Of a DNA stretch of 64,000 nt, positions 1-8,525 are shown one piece after another. Position numbers and translations under genes: made by a program. Every line of letters starts with the position of its first letter. The first letter of the stretch is position 1. The notes beneath the pieces are model-generated. The model was given only the letters and a program-made list of their open reading frames with translations. It did no database searches and was not told the origin of the DNA. Source of the DNA: Desulfurellaceae bacterium bin18 (GTDB lineage: Bacteria; Desulfobacterota; Binatia; Bin18); NCBI GenBank assembly GCA_002238415.1, contig MPMI01000012.1:50612-114611 (forward strand), given 5' to 3'.

Positions 1-67
1 GCGGACTCTCTGCTGGGCCTCAATGCGCGACGTGGCGTCTCAGCTTGCATTTTCCCCCTCACCCCGA

Positions 68-87
68 CCTCTCCCCCAGGGGAGAGG
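68..87. repeat. palindromic CCTCTCC-type element at a gene 3' end
   Basis: A compact palindrome, CCTCTCCCCCAGGGGAGAGG, begins 10 bases past the stop codon of the serine hydrolase gene (minus strand). Near-copies lie at 4450-4472 and 37456-37477, also just downstream of stop codons of minus-strand genes. It could act as a transcript-end hairpin or be a dispersed repeat; there is no T-tract. Confidence 0.6.
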
Positions 88-97
88 AAGCAGCTCT

Positions 98-1273
98 TCA
101 CGCCTCAAGCAAACCTAAAGCCTGGTAGGTCGCGCGTTCAAAGCGCTCATACACGGGAATGGCCTTGACATCAAAAAAGGGCAAAATCTGCATCATGATG
201 ACGCCGGCGACTCGCTTGGCCGGATCAATCCAATAATAGGAGTTGAAAATGCCGGCCCAACTCAGGCTGCCCGCCGAGCGTGCCTCCGGCAGCGCGCTGG
301 TATTAATCAAAAATCCCAGGCCGTGTTTATGCACGATACCGGGGGAGAATCTCACATCGTTGGAGAGCGGCGGGACAGCGGTGGTCATGTCTCCGGCAGC
401 GAGGTCGCCGATATGGTTCTCTGACATCAGCGCAACCGTCTCGGGCTTGAGGAGCTGCTGCCCGTTGTGACTGCCGCCCTTGAGCATCATCTGGACAAAA
501 GCCAGATAGTCGGCCGCGGTAGAACTCAGTCCGTGTCCACCGCTCTGGTATTCGGCGTCGGGAGTCACCAATTCAATATCCGCCGGGACGAGCGTGCCGT
601 CTTCACCACGCTGATGGACGCTGACCGTGCGGGTCTCCTGTTCCGCAGAACGTGTAAAACCGGTGTCCGTCATGCCCAGCGGCTCAAACACATTCCGGGC
701 CAGATAGTCGCCCAGCGTTTGGCCGCTGACGGCCTCAACCAATTGACCGACCCAATCCGTGTTAATCCCGTACTCCCAGCGTTCTCCCGGATCGCCTACC
801 AGCGGCATATGCAGAGCTGCCTTTTTGCCGCTACCAATGCCCGGTTCCCCGGTGGCTTCCTGGTATTGGCCGAGACCGGGATTCCAGATCTCATAGCCAA
901 ACCCGGCGGTATGGGTCAGAAGCTGACGGGCGGTGACGGGTCGTTTGGCCGGACGGAGTTGGGGTTGGCCGGCGGCGTCAAATCCTTCCAGCACCTCAAG
1001 CTGAGCGAGGGCAGGCAGGATTTCGCCCAGCGGCTGATCAAGGCCGAATTTCCCCTGCTCGTAGAGCTGCATGGCCGCGACCGAGGCAACCGCTTTGGTC
1101 ATGGACGCGATGCGAAAGACGGTGTCCGTGGTCATGGCCGGGCCGGCATTGAGCTTGCGCGTCCCAAACGCGCCGGCGTAGACCGGCCCCGAGTCAGTGG
1201 CGACCATGGCGACCACGCCCGGAATATCTCCGGACTCTACAGCCTGATTCAAAACGGCATCAATCTGTTGCAT
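98..1273 (-). CDS. serine hydrolase, beta-lactamase class C / esterase EstB family
   Basis: A 391-residue protein of the beta-lactamase (PF00144) fold. The active-site SxxK is S57-M-T-K60 in the context RIASMTKAV, a second conserved Tyr lies at about 168 (WEYGIN), and a late HGLGF segment near the C-terminus fits the third motif region. There is no clear signal peptide, so it is probably cytoplasmic and more likely an esterase or peptidase-like hydrolase than a resistance enzyme; the substrate cannot be read from sequence. It is the last gene of a minus-strand run with a PNPOx-like gene 15 nt upstream, suggesting a shared catabolic transcript. Confidence 0.9.
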   Translation of the reverse strand: MQQIDAVLNQAVESGDIPGVVAMVATDSGPVYAGAFGTRKLNAGPAMTTDTVFRIASMTKAVASVAAMQLYEQGKFGLDQPLGEILPALAQLEVLEGFDAAGQPQLRPAKRPVTARQLLTHTAGFGYEIWNPGLGQYQEATGEPGIGSGKKAALHMPLVGDPGERWEYGINTDWVGQLVEAVSGQTLGDYLARNVFEPLGMTDTGFTRSAEQETRTVSVHQRGEDGTLVPADIELVTPDAEYQSGGHGLSSTAADYLAFVQMMLKGGSHNGQQLLKPETVALMSENHIGDLAAGDMTTAVPPLSNDVRFSPGIVHKHGLGFLINTSALPEARSAGSLSWAGIFNSYYWIDPAKRVAGVIMMQILPFFDVKAIPVYERFERATYQALGLLEA

Positions 1274-1288
1274 GGCTTTCCCTTCCTT

Positions 1289-1765
1289 TCATTCCTGTGT
1301 GGTATCCGGTGTGACTTTGATGGCTACGGTCTTGCCCGACTCCACGCGGCTAACACGTGGCCGCGCAAAGCCCAACCAGGCAAGCCAGTATTTGTTGTTA
1401 TAGGCTTCACCCATGCGTTCGACGATAGCCGCGTCCGTAAAAATCTCGGCCTTGCCGATAAACGTAGGACCGTCTTTCCCTCCGACGGCGATACGCACCG
1501 CGTTGCGACCGCTTGTAATACGCTTGGCTTTATACGAGCTTGGTGAGGCGGTGAGATAGATCACCTCATCGGCATACCAGAACCAGACCGGCGCCGCGCT
1601 GCTCCACTCGCCGCTCTTGCGTGTGGTGGAAACATAGATCTCCTTTGCCGTCTGGAGCTGCGCAATCGTATCGCTATCCAGAGCCGCTGCCGTCCGGACC
1701 ATGCCTGGAATGAGTCCGGTCAGGCAGAGCATGAGTAGGATAAGCAGTGCGGAAAAGATAGACAT
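1289..1765 (-). CDS. exported pyridoxamine 5'-phosphate oxidase-like flavin-binding protein
   Basis: 158 residues. The first ~28 residues form a hydrophobic leader (ALLILLMLCLTGLIPG) ending at an Ala-rich stretch, so a signal peptide or membrane anchor is likely. The rest resembles the split-barrel FMN/F420-binding PNPOx family: a strand pattern with STTRKSG, then PVWFWYADEVIYLT, then KAKRITSGRNAVRIAVGG, which is the usual order of the flavin-binding half. An exported member is unusual. It sits 22 nt downstream of the nitronate monooxygenase gene. The function is inferred only at family level. Confidence 0.7.
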   Translation of the reverse strand: MSIFSALLILLMLCLTGLIPGMVRTAAALDSDTIAQLQTAKEIYVSTTRKSGEWSSAAPVWFWYADEVIYLTASPSSYKAKRITSGRNAVRIAVGGKDGPTFIGKAEIFTDAAIVERMGEAYNNKYWLAWLGFARPRVSRVESGKTVAIKVTPDTTQE

Positions 1766-1786
1766 CGTATCCTCCAGGCGAGCGTA

Positions 1787-2932
1787 TTATTCTGCTTCGA
1801 GCGCGTCCGACAGGCGCACGAAGGCGTTAAAAAAATCTTCTTTGAATTCCTGGACAACAGCAGCGGCTGACATCTGGAGATTCATCAGTCCGACCCCCTG
1901 GCCGACCCAATAGGTTGCCAAGTCCTTGGCCCCGGCATGACCACTCTGGGAGAGTTTGTCCACTCTGCCCAGGGCAGGCTCGGTGACCAGGGATTGCAGC
2001 GGCATCGGCAGGGGCGCGGGGCTGTCCTCAGTCTCCCAGGCATCTGTCCACGGAGACCTGAGTTGACGAGAATACTTGCCCGTACGGGCTTTTGATCGCA
2101 CGGTATCGCGGGATGAGGCGTGCAACATTTTTTCCTTGACGACCGGATTGGTCTCCGCCTCGCTCGTCGTCAGCCACACCGAACCCGTCCAAGCCCCCGC
2201 GGCTCCCATGGCCATACAGGCGGCCATTTGGCGACCTGTCACAATACCGCCCGCGGCTAAAATCGGGATATTGCCATACGGCTGAATGGCTGCATGAATT
2301 TCGGGAATCAGCACCAGGGTCGAGACATCGCCGCAATGGCCGCCGGCCTCTCCGCCGGCCGCAATCAGAATGTCCACCCCGGCCTGCACCTGGCGGATGG
2401 CATGCTTTTTTGCGCCAACCAGGGCGGCGACTCGCACGTCGTGTCGTTTGCCCATCTCCAGCATGATCCTGGGCGGGACGCCCAGCGCGTTGGCCACGAG
2501 TTTGATCGGATGCGAAAAGGCCACCTCCAGGGTTTCGGCCGCGCCGCTGGCCTGCATATTCTGGCTGGCACGAAAGGTCTCGTCGCGAAAGCTGTACAGC
2601 CCCTCCGCCGAGATATCGTGCTGGGCCAGAATCCCGGCTGCGAACTGAAAATATTCTTGAGGAATAGCCGCCTCGACCTTGTTGCGATTCAGTCCGCCAA
2701 CACTCACCTCGGCCATCTTGTTGGGGACAATCAGATCGATGCCGTACGGCTTGCCCTCAATGTGCGCATCAATCCAGCGCAACTCTTCTTCCAGGCGGTC
2801 CGGCGGATGGGCGACCGCGCCAAACACCCCCATGCCGCCCGCCTTGGAGACCGCCACCACAACATCGCGACAGTGGGTAAACGCAATCAGGGGAAACTCA
2901 ATGCCAAACATTTCGCAAATGGGAGTGTTCAT
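1787..2932 (-). CDS. nitronate monooxygenase (2-nitropropane dioxygenase family)
   Basis: FMN-dependent TIM-barrel enzyme that oxidises alkyl nitronates, or a related flavoprotein. Family features: an N-terminal core MFGIEFPLIAF, the phosphate-binding segment AAGGEAGGHCGD, and the second glycine motif ILAAGGIVTGRQ followed by MGAAGAWTGSVWL. An open frame runs 40 codons further upstream, but those codons are an RSVT repeat inside the preceding gene. The ATG at 2932 is chosen because the protein then starts at the conserved barrel strand and has an AGGAG 7 nt upstream. That gives 381 residues. It lies just after the luciferase-like gene. Confidence 0.9.
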   Translation of the reverse strand: MNTPICEMFGIEFPLIAFTHCRDVVVAVSKAGGMGVFGAVAHPPDRLEEELRWIDAHIEGKPYGIDLIVPNKMAEVSVGGLNRNKVEAAIPQEYFQFAAGILAQHDISAEGLYSFRDETFRASQNMQASGAAETLEVAFSHPIKLVANALGVPPRIMLEMGKRHDVRVAALVGAKKHAIRQVQAGVDILIAAGGEAGGHCGDVSTLVLIPEIHAAIQPYGNIPILAAGGIVTGRQMAACMAMGAAGAWTGSVWLTTSEAETNPVVKEKMLHASSRDTVRSKARTGKYSRQLRSPWTDAWETEDSPAPLPMPLQSLVTEPALGRVDKLSQSGHAGAKDLATYWVGQGVGLMNLQMSAAAVVQEFKEDFFNAFVRLSDALEAE

Positions 2933-2933
2933 G

Positions 2934-2969
2934 GTTACGCTCCTAGTCACGCTCCTGGTCACGCTCCTG
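2934..2969 (-). repeat. three 12-bp tandem repeats, each carrying an AGGAG, before the nitronate monooxygenase start
   Basis: On the minus strand the unit (C/T)AGGAGCGT(G/A)AC is repeated three times directly before the ATG at 2932. Each unit contains AGGAG. The copy nearest the start is 7 nt from ATG and the others are 12 and 24 nt further upstream. The last unit contains the TAG stop of the luciferase-like gene; the others encode its C-terminal QERD repeat. Copy-number slippage here would leave both frames intact. Confidence 0.9.
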
Positions 2970-3722
2970 GTCAACGAGGGCTCTGACTTCAGCCGGACTC
3001 GGGCCGCCTGGACGGAGGAGGACGATGGCGTCGTCAAACCCGGCTTGGGCAAAACGCTGGAGAATTGCTCTGGTCTGTCCCAGATCGTGATCGGCCGTCA
3101 ACTGAATGGTGGAAACCATGGCTCTTCGCCCGCCGGCGGCGCGATAGCGTCCGAGGGAGTCTATGACTTGGTCGGCGGTCCGGTAGAAAGCGGAAGCAAC
3201 CCAGCCGTCAAAGTCTTTTGCGGCCCGCTCTACCCCAGCGCCCCAGCTACCGAAAATGAGGGGTGGACCGCCCCTGAGCGTTTTCCACGGCGTCAGGTCA
3301 CAGTATTCATTCTTCCCCTCGGCCAGCAGTCGTTTCAATTGCGCCAGGCTGGTATCGAAGGTTTTGAACCGATCCGCATAGGAGCGCTCGAAGGCGATGA
3401 AGTCCGTTTCCGTAGACCCCGCCCCAAGGCCGAGCGTGAGACGATCCCCACAGATTTGCATCAGAGAGAAAACGCGATGCGCCAGTTCGGTCGGCTGGTA
3501 CAGCGGAAGCTGGAGAACCGCTGTCCCCAGTTCGACCTCCCTGGTTGCCGTTGCCGCGCTTGCCAGCGCTGTAAACGGGTCCGGCAGCATAAACCCTCGG
3601 CCCACCGCCTGAGCCACCCACAGACTGTCGAAGCCCTCTTCGGCATAGCGTTTTGCCTGCTCCGCCAGATCGGTTGGCTGGGGCTGCGATGATAAGAGAC
3701 CGATGATTGCGCCGAGCCGCAT
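2943..3722 (-). CDS. LLM-class flavin-dependent oxidoreductase
   Basis: Bacterial luciferase-like monooxygenase fold, 259 residues, probably FMN- or F420-dependent. Supporting segments are RYAEEGFDSLWVAQ near the N-terminus, the VELGTAVLQLP strand, and the RLTLGLGAGSTE glycine segment, in the order seen in this superfamily. The C-terminus ends in a DQERDQERD tract made by the 12-bp repeat that also supplies ribosome-binding sites for the next gene. It starts 12 nt after the DOPA-dioxygenase-like gene. The substrate is unknown; the operon suggests oxidation of a nitro or aromatic compound. Confidence 0.88.
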   Translation of the reverse strand: MRLGAIIGLLSSQPQPTDLAEQAKRYAEEGFDSLWVAQAVGRGFMLPDPFTALASAATATREVELGTAVLQLPLYQPTELAHRVFSLMQICGDRLTLGLGAGSTETDFIAFERSYADRFKTFDTSLAQLKRLLAEGKNEYCDLTPWKTLRGGPPLIFGSWGAGVERAAKDFDGWVASAFYRTADQVIDSLGRYRAAGGRRAMVSTIQLTADHDLGQTRAILQRFAQAGFDDAIVLLRPGGPSPAEVRALVDQERDQERD

Positions 3723-3734
3723 GTCACTCCAACC

Positions 3735-4100
3735 CTATTTCTTTTCCTTCTTCTCCAGGTCGCGCAAAAACTGAATGTTCAGCTCAAGTCTTTCCCCCAG
3801 CCACAGGGCGCGGTGCGAATGGTCGGCGATATCATCGTCAGTCCGCGGGTGAATCAGGACGTTGAGACCGGAATGATTCAACATCAACCAGGGAACGAGG
3901 GTCTCAAACTGCTCCGGCTGAAAGGCGACCTGATACATGGATTGCGGATGCGGCCCCACCGGCTTGTCGCGCCAGCGGCCCATTTCGACCTCGAATTGAT
4001 CGCTTATGGCTTCACGTATGCCCGCCGCAGTCGCGCGGGTGGACTCATCATAATACACATGCGCGTGGAACCCTTTGATTTCGCTCTTGTCCTGTTGCAT
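3735..4100 (-). CDS. DOPA 4,5-dioxygenase family protein
   Basis: 121 residues, matching the small DOPA-dioxygenase family (PF08883). It opens with GFHAHVYYD, has a central PHPQSMYQVAF segment, and ends with the NVLIHPRTDDD segment containing conserved His and Asp residues. Members open aromatic diols or have unknown roles in bacteria. The ATG has AGGGAGG a few bases upstream. It lies 46 nt after the truncated decarboxylase-like remnant and leads the run of flavoenzymes downstream. Confidence 0.85.
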   Translation of the reverse strand: MQQDKSEIKGFHAHVYYDESTRATAAGIREAISDQFEVEMGRWRDKPVGPHPQSMYQVAFQPEQFETLVPWLMLNHSGLNVLIHPRTDDDIADHSHRALWLGERLELNIQFLRDLEKKEKK

Positions 4101-4146
4101 GGGGCCTCCCTTGTGGCTGGAATGGTGTTATCGAACGCCGCGCGTA

Positions 4147-4287
4147 TTATCGCCGGCCGGCTCTCCGGGCTGCGGCTGCATAGAAGTGATTGGGCACCGC
4201 GCCTTCCATTTCGGTGACCCAACTGAAGATTTCCTGAATGATCGGATCGTCAATACGCTCTGGTTTATTGATTGCCACACGGGCCAT
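4147..4287 (-). pseudogene. truncated carboxymuconolactone-decarboxylase-like gene (N-terminal 46 codons)
   Basis: A 46-codon frame starts with MARVAINKPERIDDPI, runs through EIFSWVTEMEGAVPNHFYA and stops at TAA. The GAVPNHFY segment resembles the 'VPNxF' helix near the start of carboxymuconolactone decarboxylase/AhpD-like proteins, which are normally 130-200 residues. The start has AGGTGG 6 nt upstream, so it still looks translatable. The Cys-containing catalytic half is missing and the last 10 codons are Ala/Arg-rich, as expected when a frame has run into other DNA. Family assignment is by eye. Confidence 0.5.
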
Positions 4288-4413
4288 ACGTCACCACCTG
4301 TTGATTGTTGATTGGAGCGCTACGGGTGTTTGGTCGGTCCGGCCTCCGTTCTTTAATACCCCGCTACGGACCTGTGTGCAAAGCCTTTGGATTCTGCGGG
4401 GTGAAAGCAGGCC

Positions 4414-4472
4414 GGGCAACCACAGGGGGTTGCCCCTACGACCTGCGTTCCCTCTCCCCTGGAGGGAGAGGG
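4414..4472. repeat. two adjacent palindromic repeats downstream of hsdR
   Basis: GGGCAACC-ACAGGG-GGTTGCCC at 4414-4435 is a perfect 8-bp inverted repeat of a type common as dispersed intergenic elements. It is followed at 4450-4472 by a CCCTCTCCCCTGGAGGGAGAGGG palindrome, related to copies at 68-87 and 37456-37477. The second lies 22 nt past the hsdR stop. The 207-base stretch between the decarboxylase remnant and hsdR shows no other feature. Confidence 0.65.
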
Positions 4473-4494
4473 CGAGGGTGAGGGGGCCAATCGG

Positions 4495-7400
4495 TCAGGC
4501 GGCAGCGACGGTTTCGTAATACGGCGAGGGGAGGGTGGGGTAGACCTGGAAGACGTGGCGGAATACCTCATCCGAGCGCTTTTCCACTTCCCCCTCCGTA
4601 TAGCTTTGCGGCAAACCGGTGGTATCACTCCACAGAAAGTCTTGGATGGTAACGCGCACCGCGTCGCAGGTCGCCTGCTTGTCGCGCCACTGATCGACGC
4701 GCAGTTTCTCGCCCTTCAGCGTCGCTAGCAACTCGGTGGCAACGGTCTTAATGCGCCGGATGTCGGATTTGCTCAGGTGCGGTTTCTTGAGAAGGTCAAA
4801 GACGGCCAACGACTCTTCATCAAGGCCCTCACGGGCCGCTCGGCTCTGCTCTTCATCCAACTCCTGCACCAGCTTGAGCAGCGCCTCAAAGGTCTGCTCA
4901 ATCGTCACGCGGTCCTTCTCTCGGTTGTATTGGGCAACGATCTCTTCGTAGTGGCGCTGAAAATCGGTCCGCAACGGGTTCTGTTGCAATAACCGCCGCA
5001 GCCGGCTTTCTACACTGTGGCGCAGGTTCTGGACAACAGTGTTTCTGGTCGGGCTGCGCGCAAACTCGTGCTTCAACCGCTCGAAATCAATCCGGCTGAT
5101 GTCATAGGGCTCCTGTTTTTCGGTCACGGCATCAGGCTGGACATCAATGGCCTCGTCCACCACTTGGTGCAGAGTGCGAATGATGGCGCTGATATCAGCC
5201 TGCTCGCGGTCCTGTTGCAGGCTCTTGTAGATAATGTTGATGGCATCGCGTTCACGGCGGTAGACATTCACGCCCGACACATTCAGGCAGGCCCGGAACT
5301 TCTTGAACACCTCCCGGCATAAGACCTCGAAGCGCTTACGGGCCTCGTCGTTCTCATTCGCCGCCTCCTTGCAGGCCACAATGGCGGCGTTACGCTCGAA
5401 GCCGGACAGTTCGATCACGTCGTCCAGTGGTGCGCCACGCTCGTTGAGAAAGGTCCGCACCAGGGCAATCGCCTCGGCCAGGTCAGCCAGCAACTCTTCC
5501 TTTGGTCTGGCCGGATCGATTGCCCCACCGTCCGGCCGGGTGCCGGCGAAGATCGCCAGTGCTTTCCGCAGGTGAGTCAGGATGCCGCAGTAATCCACGA
5601 TCAGACCGTTGTTTTTCCCTTCGTTGACCCGGTTGGCGCGAGCAATGGCCTGCATCAGCGTATGGGCCTTGAGGGGTTTGTCGAGATACAGCGTGGACAG
5701 GCTCGGTACGTCGAAACCGGTCAGCCACATGGCGCACACAATGGCGATGCGGAAGGGGTGTTCCTCTTCTTTGAAGGCTTCGTCCAGCGCCATTCGCTGC
5801 ATATTGCGAAAGCGTGGCTGGCTGCGCATGGATTCAGGCAGTTCCATGCCGTCCTTGATGAGGCGGCGGTGCGGGGTGATGTCCAACTCCCATTTACCGA
5901 ACTTTTCTACCTCGCCCTGCTCCTCGCTCACCACTACCGCCGCGCGGGTCTCACCCATCCAGTTGATTTGCTGCGTCAGATGGCTCTCCTCTTGCTCGTC
6001 GGTAGCCGCCGACTTCTTCGTAGCCAACTCCCTGATGCGCTCTTGCCAGTAGAACTCGATCAGCCGGTGCATCCGCACGCAGGTGATTTTATCAATACAC
6101 ACCAGCATGGCCTTGCCCGTCTCCCAGGCCGTTGAATAATGCTGCACGAAGTCTCGGGCTACCTGGTCGAGGCGTTTATGTGCGGTAATGATGTGATAGT
6201 CGCGCTTCAGTTCCCGTTCCAGCCGCTGTGCTGTGTCGATGCCGTCGATTTCCAGTTCATCCAGCTTGTCGGCAATCCGCTCGTTCAGGTCGCCGATGGC
6301 CACGCCCAGGTTCTCGCCTCGGGCGTCGTAATAGAGCGGCACGGTAGCCTTATCCTTCACTGCTCGCTGAAAATCGTAGGTTGAGACGTAGTTGCCAAAG
6401 ACCTGCCGCGTGATTTCGTCGTCCTTGAACAGTGGCGTGCCGGTGAAGCCGATATAGCTGGCGTTCGGCAGGGCATTACGCAGGTTGAGCGCCAGCGTGC
6501 CGTACTGGGTGCGGTGGGCCTCGTCGGTGATAACGATGATATCGTCGCGTGCGGTATAGTGCTCGCCCTGGCCCAGGTCCCGATTGAATTTCTGGATCAG
6601 CGAGAAGACGTATGCCTTATGCTGGGCCAACAAGTGGCGCAAATCTGCGCCGCTGGCGGCCCGGCAGGGGTCTTTGTCGTGATCCACCACCCCGCAGCCG
6701 GCAAAGGTCTTGTAAATCTGGGTGTCGAGATCGTCACGGTCGGTCAACACCAGAAAGGTGAAGTTGCCGCCGAGTTTCCGGTGTACCTTGCGGGCAAACA
6801 TCACCATTGAGTAGCTTTTGCCGGCCCCCTGAGTATGCCAGAAGACACCCAGCCGACGCTGGCGTATCTCTCGTTCACGTACCGCCTCAATAGCCCGGTT
6901 GACACCGAGGAACTGGTGATTGCGGGCCAGGATTTTCTTTGGCTCGCCCGAGGACTCATCAAAGAGAATGAAATTCTCCACCAGGTCCATGAAGTTCCGC
7001 TTGTCACAGACGCCCTTGAGCAGCGTCTCCATGTCCACCACGCCGGGGTCCGCCTCGTCGAGCCGCTTCCACTCGTGGAAATGCTCCCACTTGCTGGTGA
7101 TGGAACCGAGCTTGGCCTTCTCACCGTTGCCGAACAGGACAATGGCGTTGTGGTGGAACAGGTGAGGAATAGTGTCGCGGTAGTCGGAGTAGTTCCGCTC
7201 AAACGCGGTCTGAAGGTTGCGATGGATGTTCTTGCACTCGATAAACAGCAGCGGCAGTCCGTTGACAAAGCCGACAATATCGGCCCGGCGGCGATACAGG
7301 TCGCCCCGCACCCACAGCTCGCGCACGCACAGAAAGTGGTTGTTCTCCGGCTCATCAAAGTCGAACGCCCGCAGGCGTTCCCGCACCAGCTCGTCTTTGT

Positions 7401-7737
7401 CGTTGCGAAAGGCGACCTGCACGCCGTCACGGATAAGGGCGTATTGCTCGCGGTTGGCGGCGACCAGGGTTTGTGAGGTCACAGGAGTGGTGAGCTGGCG
7501 CACGGCCTCAGCATAGGCGGCCTCGGGCAGACCCGGATTCAGGGCTCTCAGTCGCTCGCGTAGTATACGGGTCAGCACCACCTCGCGGTCGGAGGCACGG
7601 CCCAGCAGGCTGTCCGGTCCGAAGTCTTCGTTGTTATGGGCATAGACCGACTCCCAGCCGAGCTGGTGTTCCATATAATCGGCGGTCGTTTGCTGAACGA
7701 GCGTGTCTTCGGTGTAGGCTGTTGATGTCATCGCCAC
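4495..7737 (-). CDS. hsdR: type I restriction endonuclease subunit R
   Basis: 1080 residues, a full-length HsdR that translocates and cuts DNA in complex with HsdM and HsdS. The N-terminal nuclease domain has the PD-(D/E)xK residues D153 and E168-C-K170 (LLFIECKN). The helicase core has Walker A HTQGAGKSY (301-309) and DEAHR (405-409), followed by motif III GFTGTPLF and later the ATP-dependent translocase motifs. The C-terminal ~300 residues are helical. The frame opens with GTG directly abutting the vapC stop; an in-frame ATG lies two codons on. hsdS and hsdM lie 4.3 and 8.5 kb upstream on the same strand, separated by other defence genes. Confidence 0.96.
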   Translation of the reverse strand: MAMTSTAYTEDTLVQQTTADYMEHQLGWESVYAHNNEDFGPDSLLGRASDREVVLTRILRERLRALNPGLPEAAYAEAVRQLTTPVTSQTLVAANREQYALIRDGVQVAFRNDKDELVRERLRAFDFDEPENNHFLCVRELWVRGDLYRRRADIVGFVNGLPLLFIECKNIHRNLQTAFERNYSDYRDTIPHLFHHNAIVLFGNGEKAKLGSITSKWEHFHEWKRLDEADPGVVDMETLLKGVCDKRNFMDLVENFILFDESSGEPKKILARNHQFLGVNRAIEAVREREIRQRRLGVFWHTQGAGKSYSMVMFARKVHRKLGGNFTFLVLTDRDDLDTQIYKTFAGCGVVDHDKDPCRAASGADLRHLLAQHKAYVFSLIQKFNRDLGQGEHYTARDDIIVITDEAHRTQYGTLALNLRNALPNASYIGFTGTPLFKDDEITRQVFGNYVSTYDFQRAVKDKATVPLYYDARGENLGVAIGDLNERIADKLDELEIDGIDTAQRLERELKRDYHIITAHKRLDQVARDFVQHYSTAWETGKAMLVCIDKITCVRMHRLIEFYWQERIRELATKKSAATDEQEESHLTQQINWMGETRAAVVVSEEQGEVEKFGKWELDITPHRRLIKDGMELPESMRSQPRFRNMQRMALDEAFKEEEHPFRIAIVCAMWLTGFDVPSLSTLYLDKPLKAHTLMQAIARANRVNEGKNNGLIVDYCGILTHLRKALAIFAGTRPDGGAIDPARPKEELLADLAEAIALVRTFLNERGAPLDDVIELSGFERNAAIVACKEAANENDEARKRFEVLCREVFKKFRACLNVSGVNVYRRERDAINIIYKSLQQDREQADISAIIRTLHQVVDEAIDVQPDAVTEKQEPYDISRIDFERLKHEFARSPTRNTVVQNLRHSVESRLRRLLQQNPLRTDFQRHYEEIVAQYNREKDRVTIEQTFEALLKLVQELDEEQSRAAREGLDEESLAVFDLLKKPHLSKSDIRRIKTVATELLATLKGEKLRVDQWRDKQATCDAVRVTIQDFLWSDTTGLPQSYTEGEVEKRSDEVFRHVFQVYPTLPSPYYETVAAA

Positions 7738-8118
7738 TTATGCCGCCATCGTGCGGACGCCGTAGAGCGGGATGCGGGCGTCCCTGGTGACGAGAATCAG
7801 TCCTTCGGCTTGGGCCTGGGCGACCAGCATCCGGTCGAACGGGTCGCCGTGGTGCGGCGGAAGGGCGCCGGCCTGCTCTGCGTGAAAAAATGTAAGGGAT
7901 AGCGGTGTAAAGCCCTGCTCTTTTATGCTCGCTTCCAGGTTGTCCGGGGCCTGAAGCTTCCCCAGCGCACGCTTGACAGCGATTTCCCAGACGCTGACAG
8001 GGCTAACGAAGACTTCGTTTTGCGCATCCTCTAAGGCTGCACGGGCGCGCTTGCTCAACTTCCGGGGTTCGGTGAGCGTCCATAAGAGGGCATGGGTGTC
8101 CAGCAGGAAACGCTCCAT
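7738..8118 (-). CDS. vapC: PIN-domain toxin, VapC type
   Basis: 126 residues, a Mg-dependent ribonuclease of the PIN fold. Acidic residues expected for catalysis are present: D7 in FLLDTHALLW, Glu in SVWEIAVKR, Asp in HHGDPFDRMLVAQA and Asp in LVTRDARI. The order and spacing match the phd-linked VapC group that carries a DTHALLW start. The start codon overlaps the antitoxin stop by 1 nt (TAATG), so translation is coupled. Its own stop touches the hsdR start, so hsdR may be read from this transcript. Confidence 0.93.
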   Translation of the reverse strand: MERFLLDTHALLWTLTEPRKLSKRARAALEDAQNEVFVSPVSVWEIAVKRALGKLQAPDNLEASIKEQGFTPLSLTFFHAEQAGALPPHHGDPFDRMLVAQAQAEGLILVTRDARIPLYGVRTMAA

Positions 8119-8372
8119 TATTCGTCTTCATCCGGGAATATCTTTGAGTTGTAGAACGAGTCGATAAACTCCTGGGGTGTCTCGTCAAAGTCCGGGGCAA
8201 TCCAGATTTGGCCCTTCAACGCCCCGAGTTTCCGTTTGGTCTTCGGCTTGCGATACGGCTCCAGCCGCAGGTAGGGCTCACCAGCCTTGGCGATGACGAT
8301 TTCCTCGCCCTCCCAGGCCAATTTGCCCAGCTTCGAGAGCTGTGACTTTGCCTCGTGCATATTTACTTTCAT
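8118..8372 (-). CDS. Phd/YefM-family antitoxin
   Basis: 84 residues, partner of the PIN toxin. The N-terminus MKVNMHEAKSQLSKLGKLAWEGEEIVIAKAGEP is the DNA-binding fold of Phd/YefM proteins (broken here as MKVNMHEAKSQLSKL then GEEIVIAKAGEPYLRL). The C-terminal half, with APDFDETPQEF and a DEDE tail, is the toxin-binding arm. Members repress their own promoter, which would lie at 8373-8465. The frame begins with ATG and no alternative start competes. Confidence 0.92.
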   Translation of the reverse strand: MKVNMHEAKSQLSKLGKLAWEGEEIVIAKAGEPYLRLEPYRKPKTKRKLGALKGQIWIAPDFDETPQEFIDSFYNSKIFPDEDE

Positions 8373-8465
8373 CAGGCTCTCCAGATAGCTAAGTTGGGCT
8401 AAGGCTATAAGGATGCTCTAGCTCCGTCAAGGTGAGAAGCGAGTCGTTTGGGTATCTTCAGCACG

Positions 8466-8504
8466 TCAGTGATCGATCCAGACCGCAGTATCGACAAGGA
8501 TCAT
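8466..8504 (-). pseudogene. remnant of a second PIN toxin (first 12 codons)
   Basis: The minus strand reads MILVDTAVWIDH and then TGA. This is the typical opening of VapC toxins (MILVDTSVWIDH), including the first catalytic Asp, with nothing recognisable after it. It lies between the AlbA_2 remnant and the intact phd/vapC pair and looks like decay debris of another toxin-antitoxin pair. The match is short and the call rests on pattern recognition. Confidence 0.5.
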
Positions 8505-8525
8505 GTGGGGCGTTGAAGGAGACTC

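Noticed and set aside
467..1546. 359-codon plus-strand frame
   Set aside because: Antisense to the serine hydrolase and PNPOx-like genes; lacks family features, caused by GC-rich codons.
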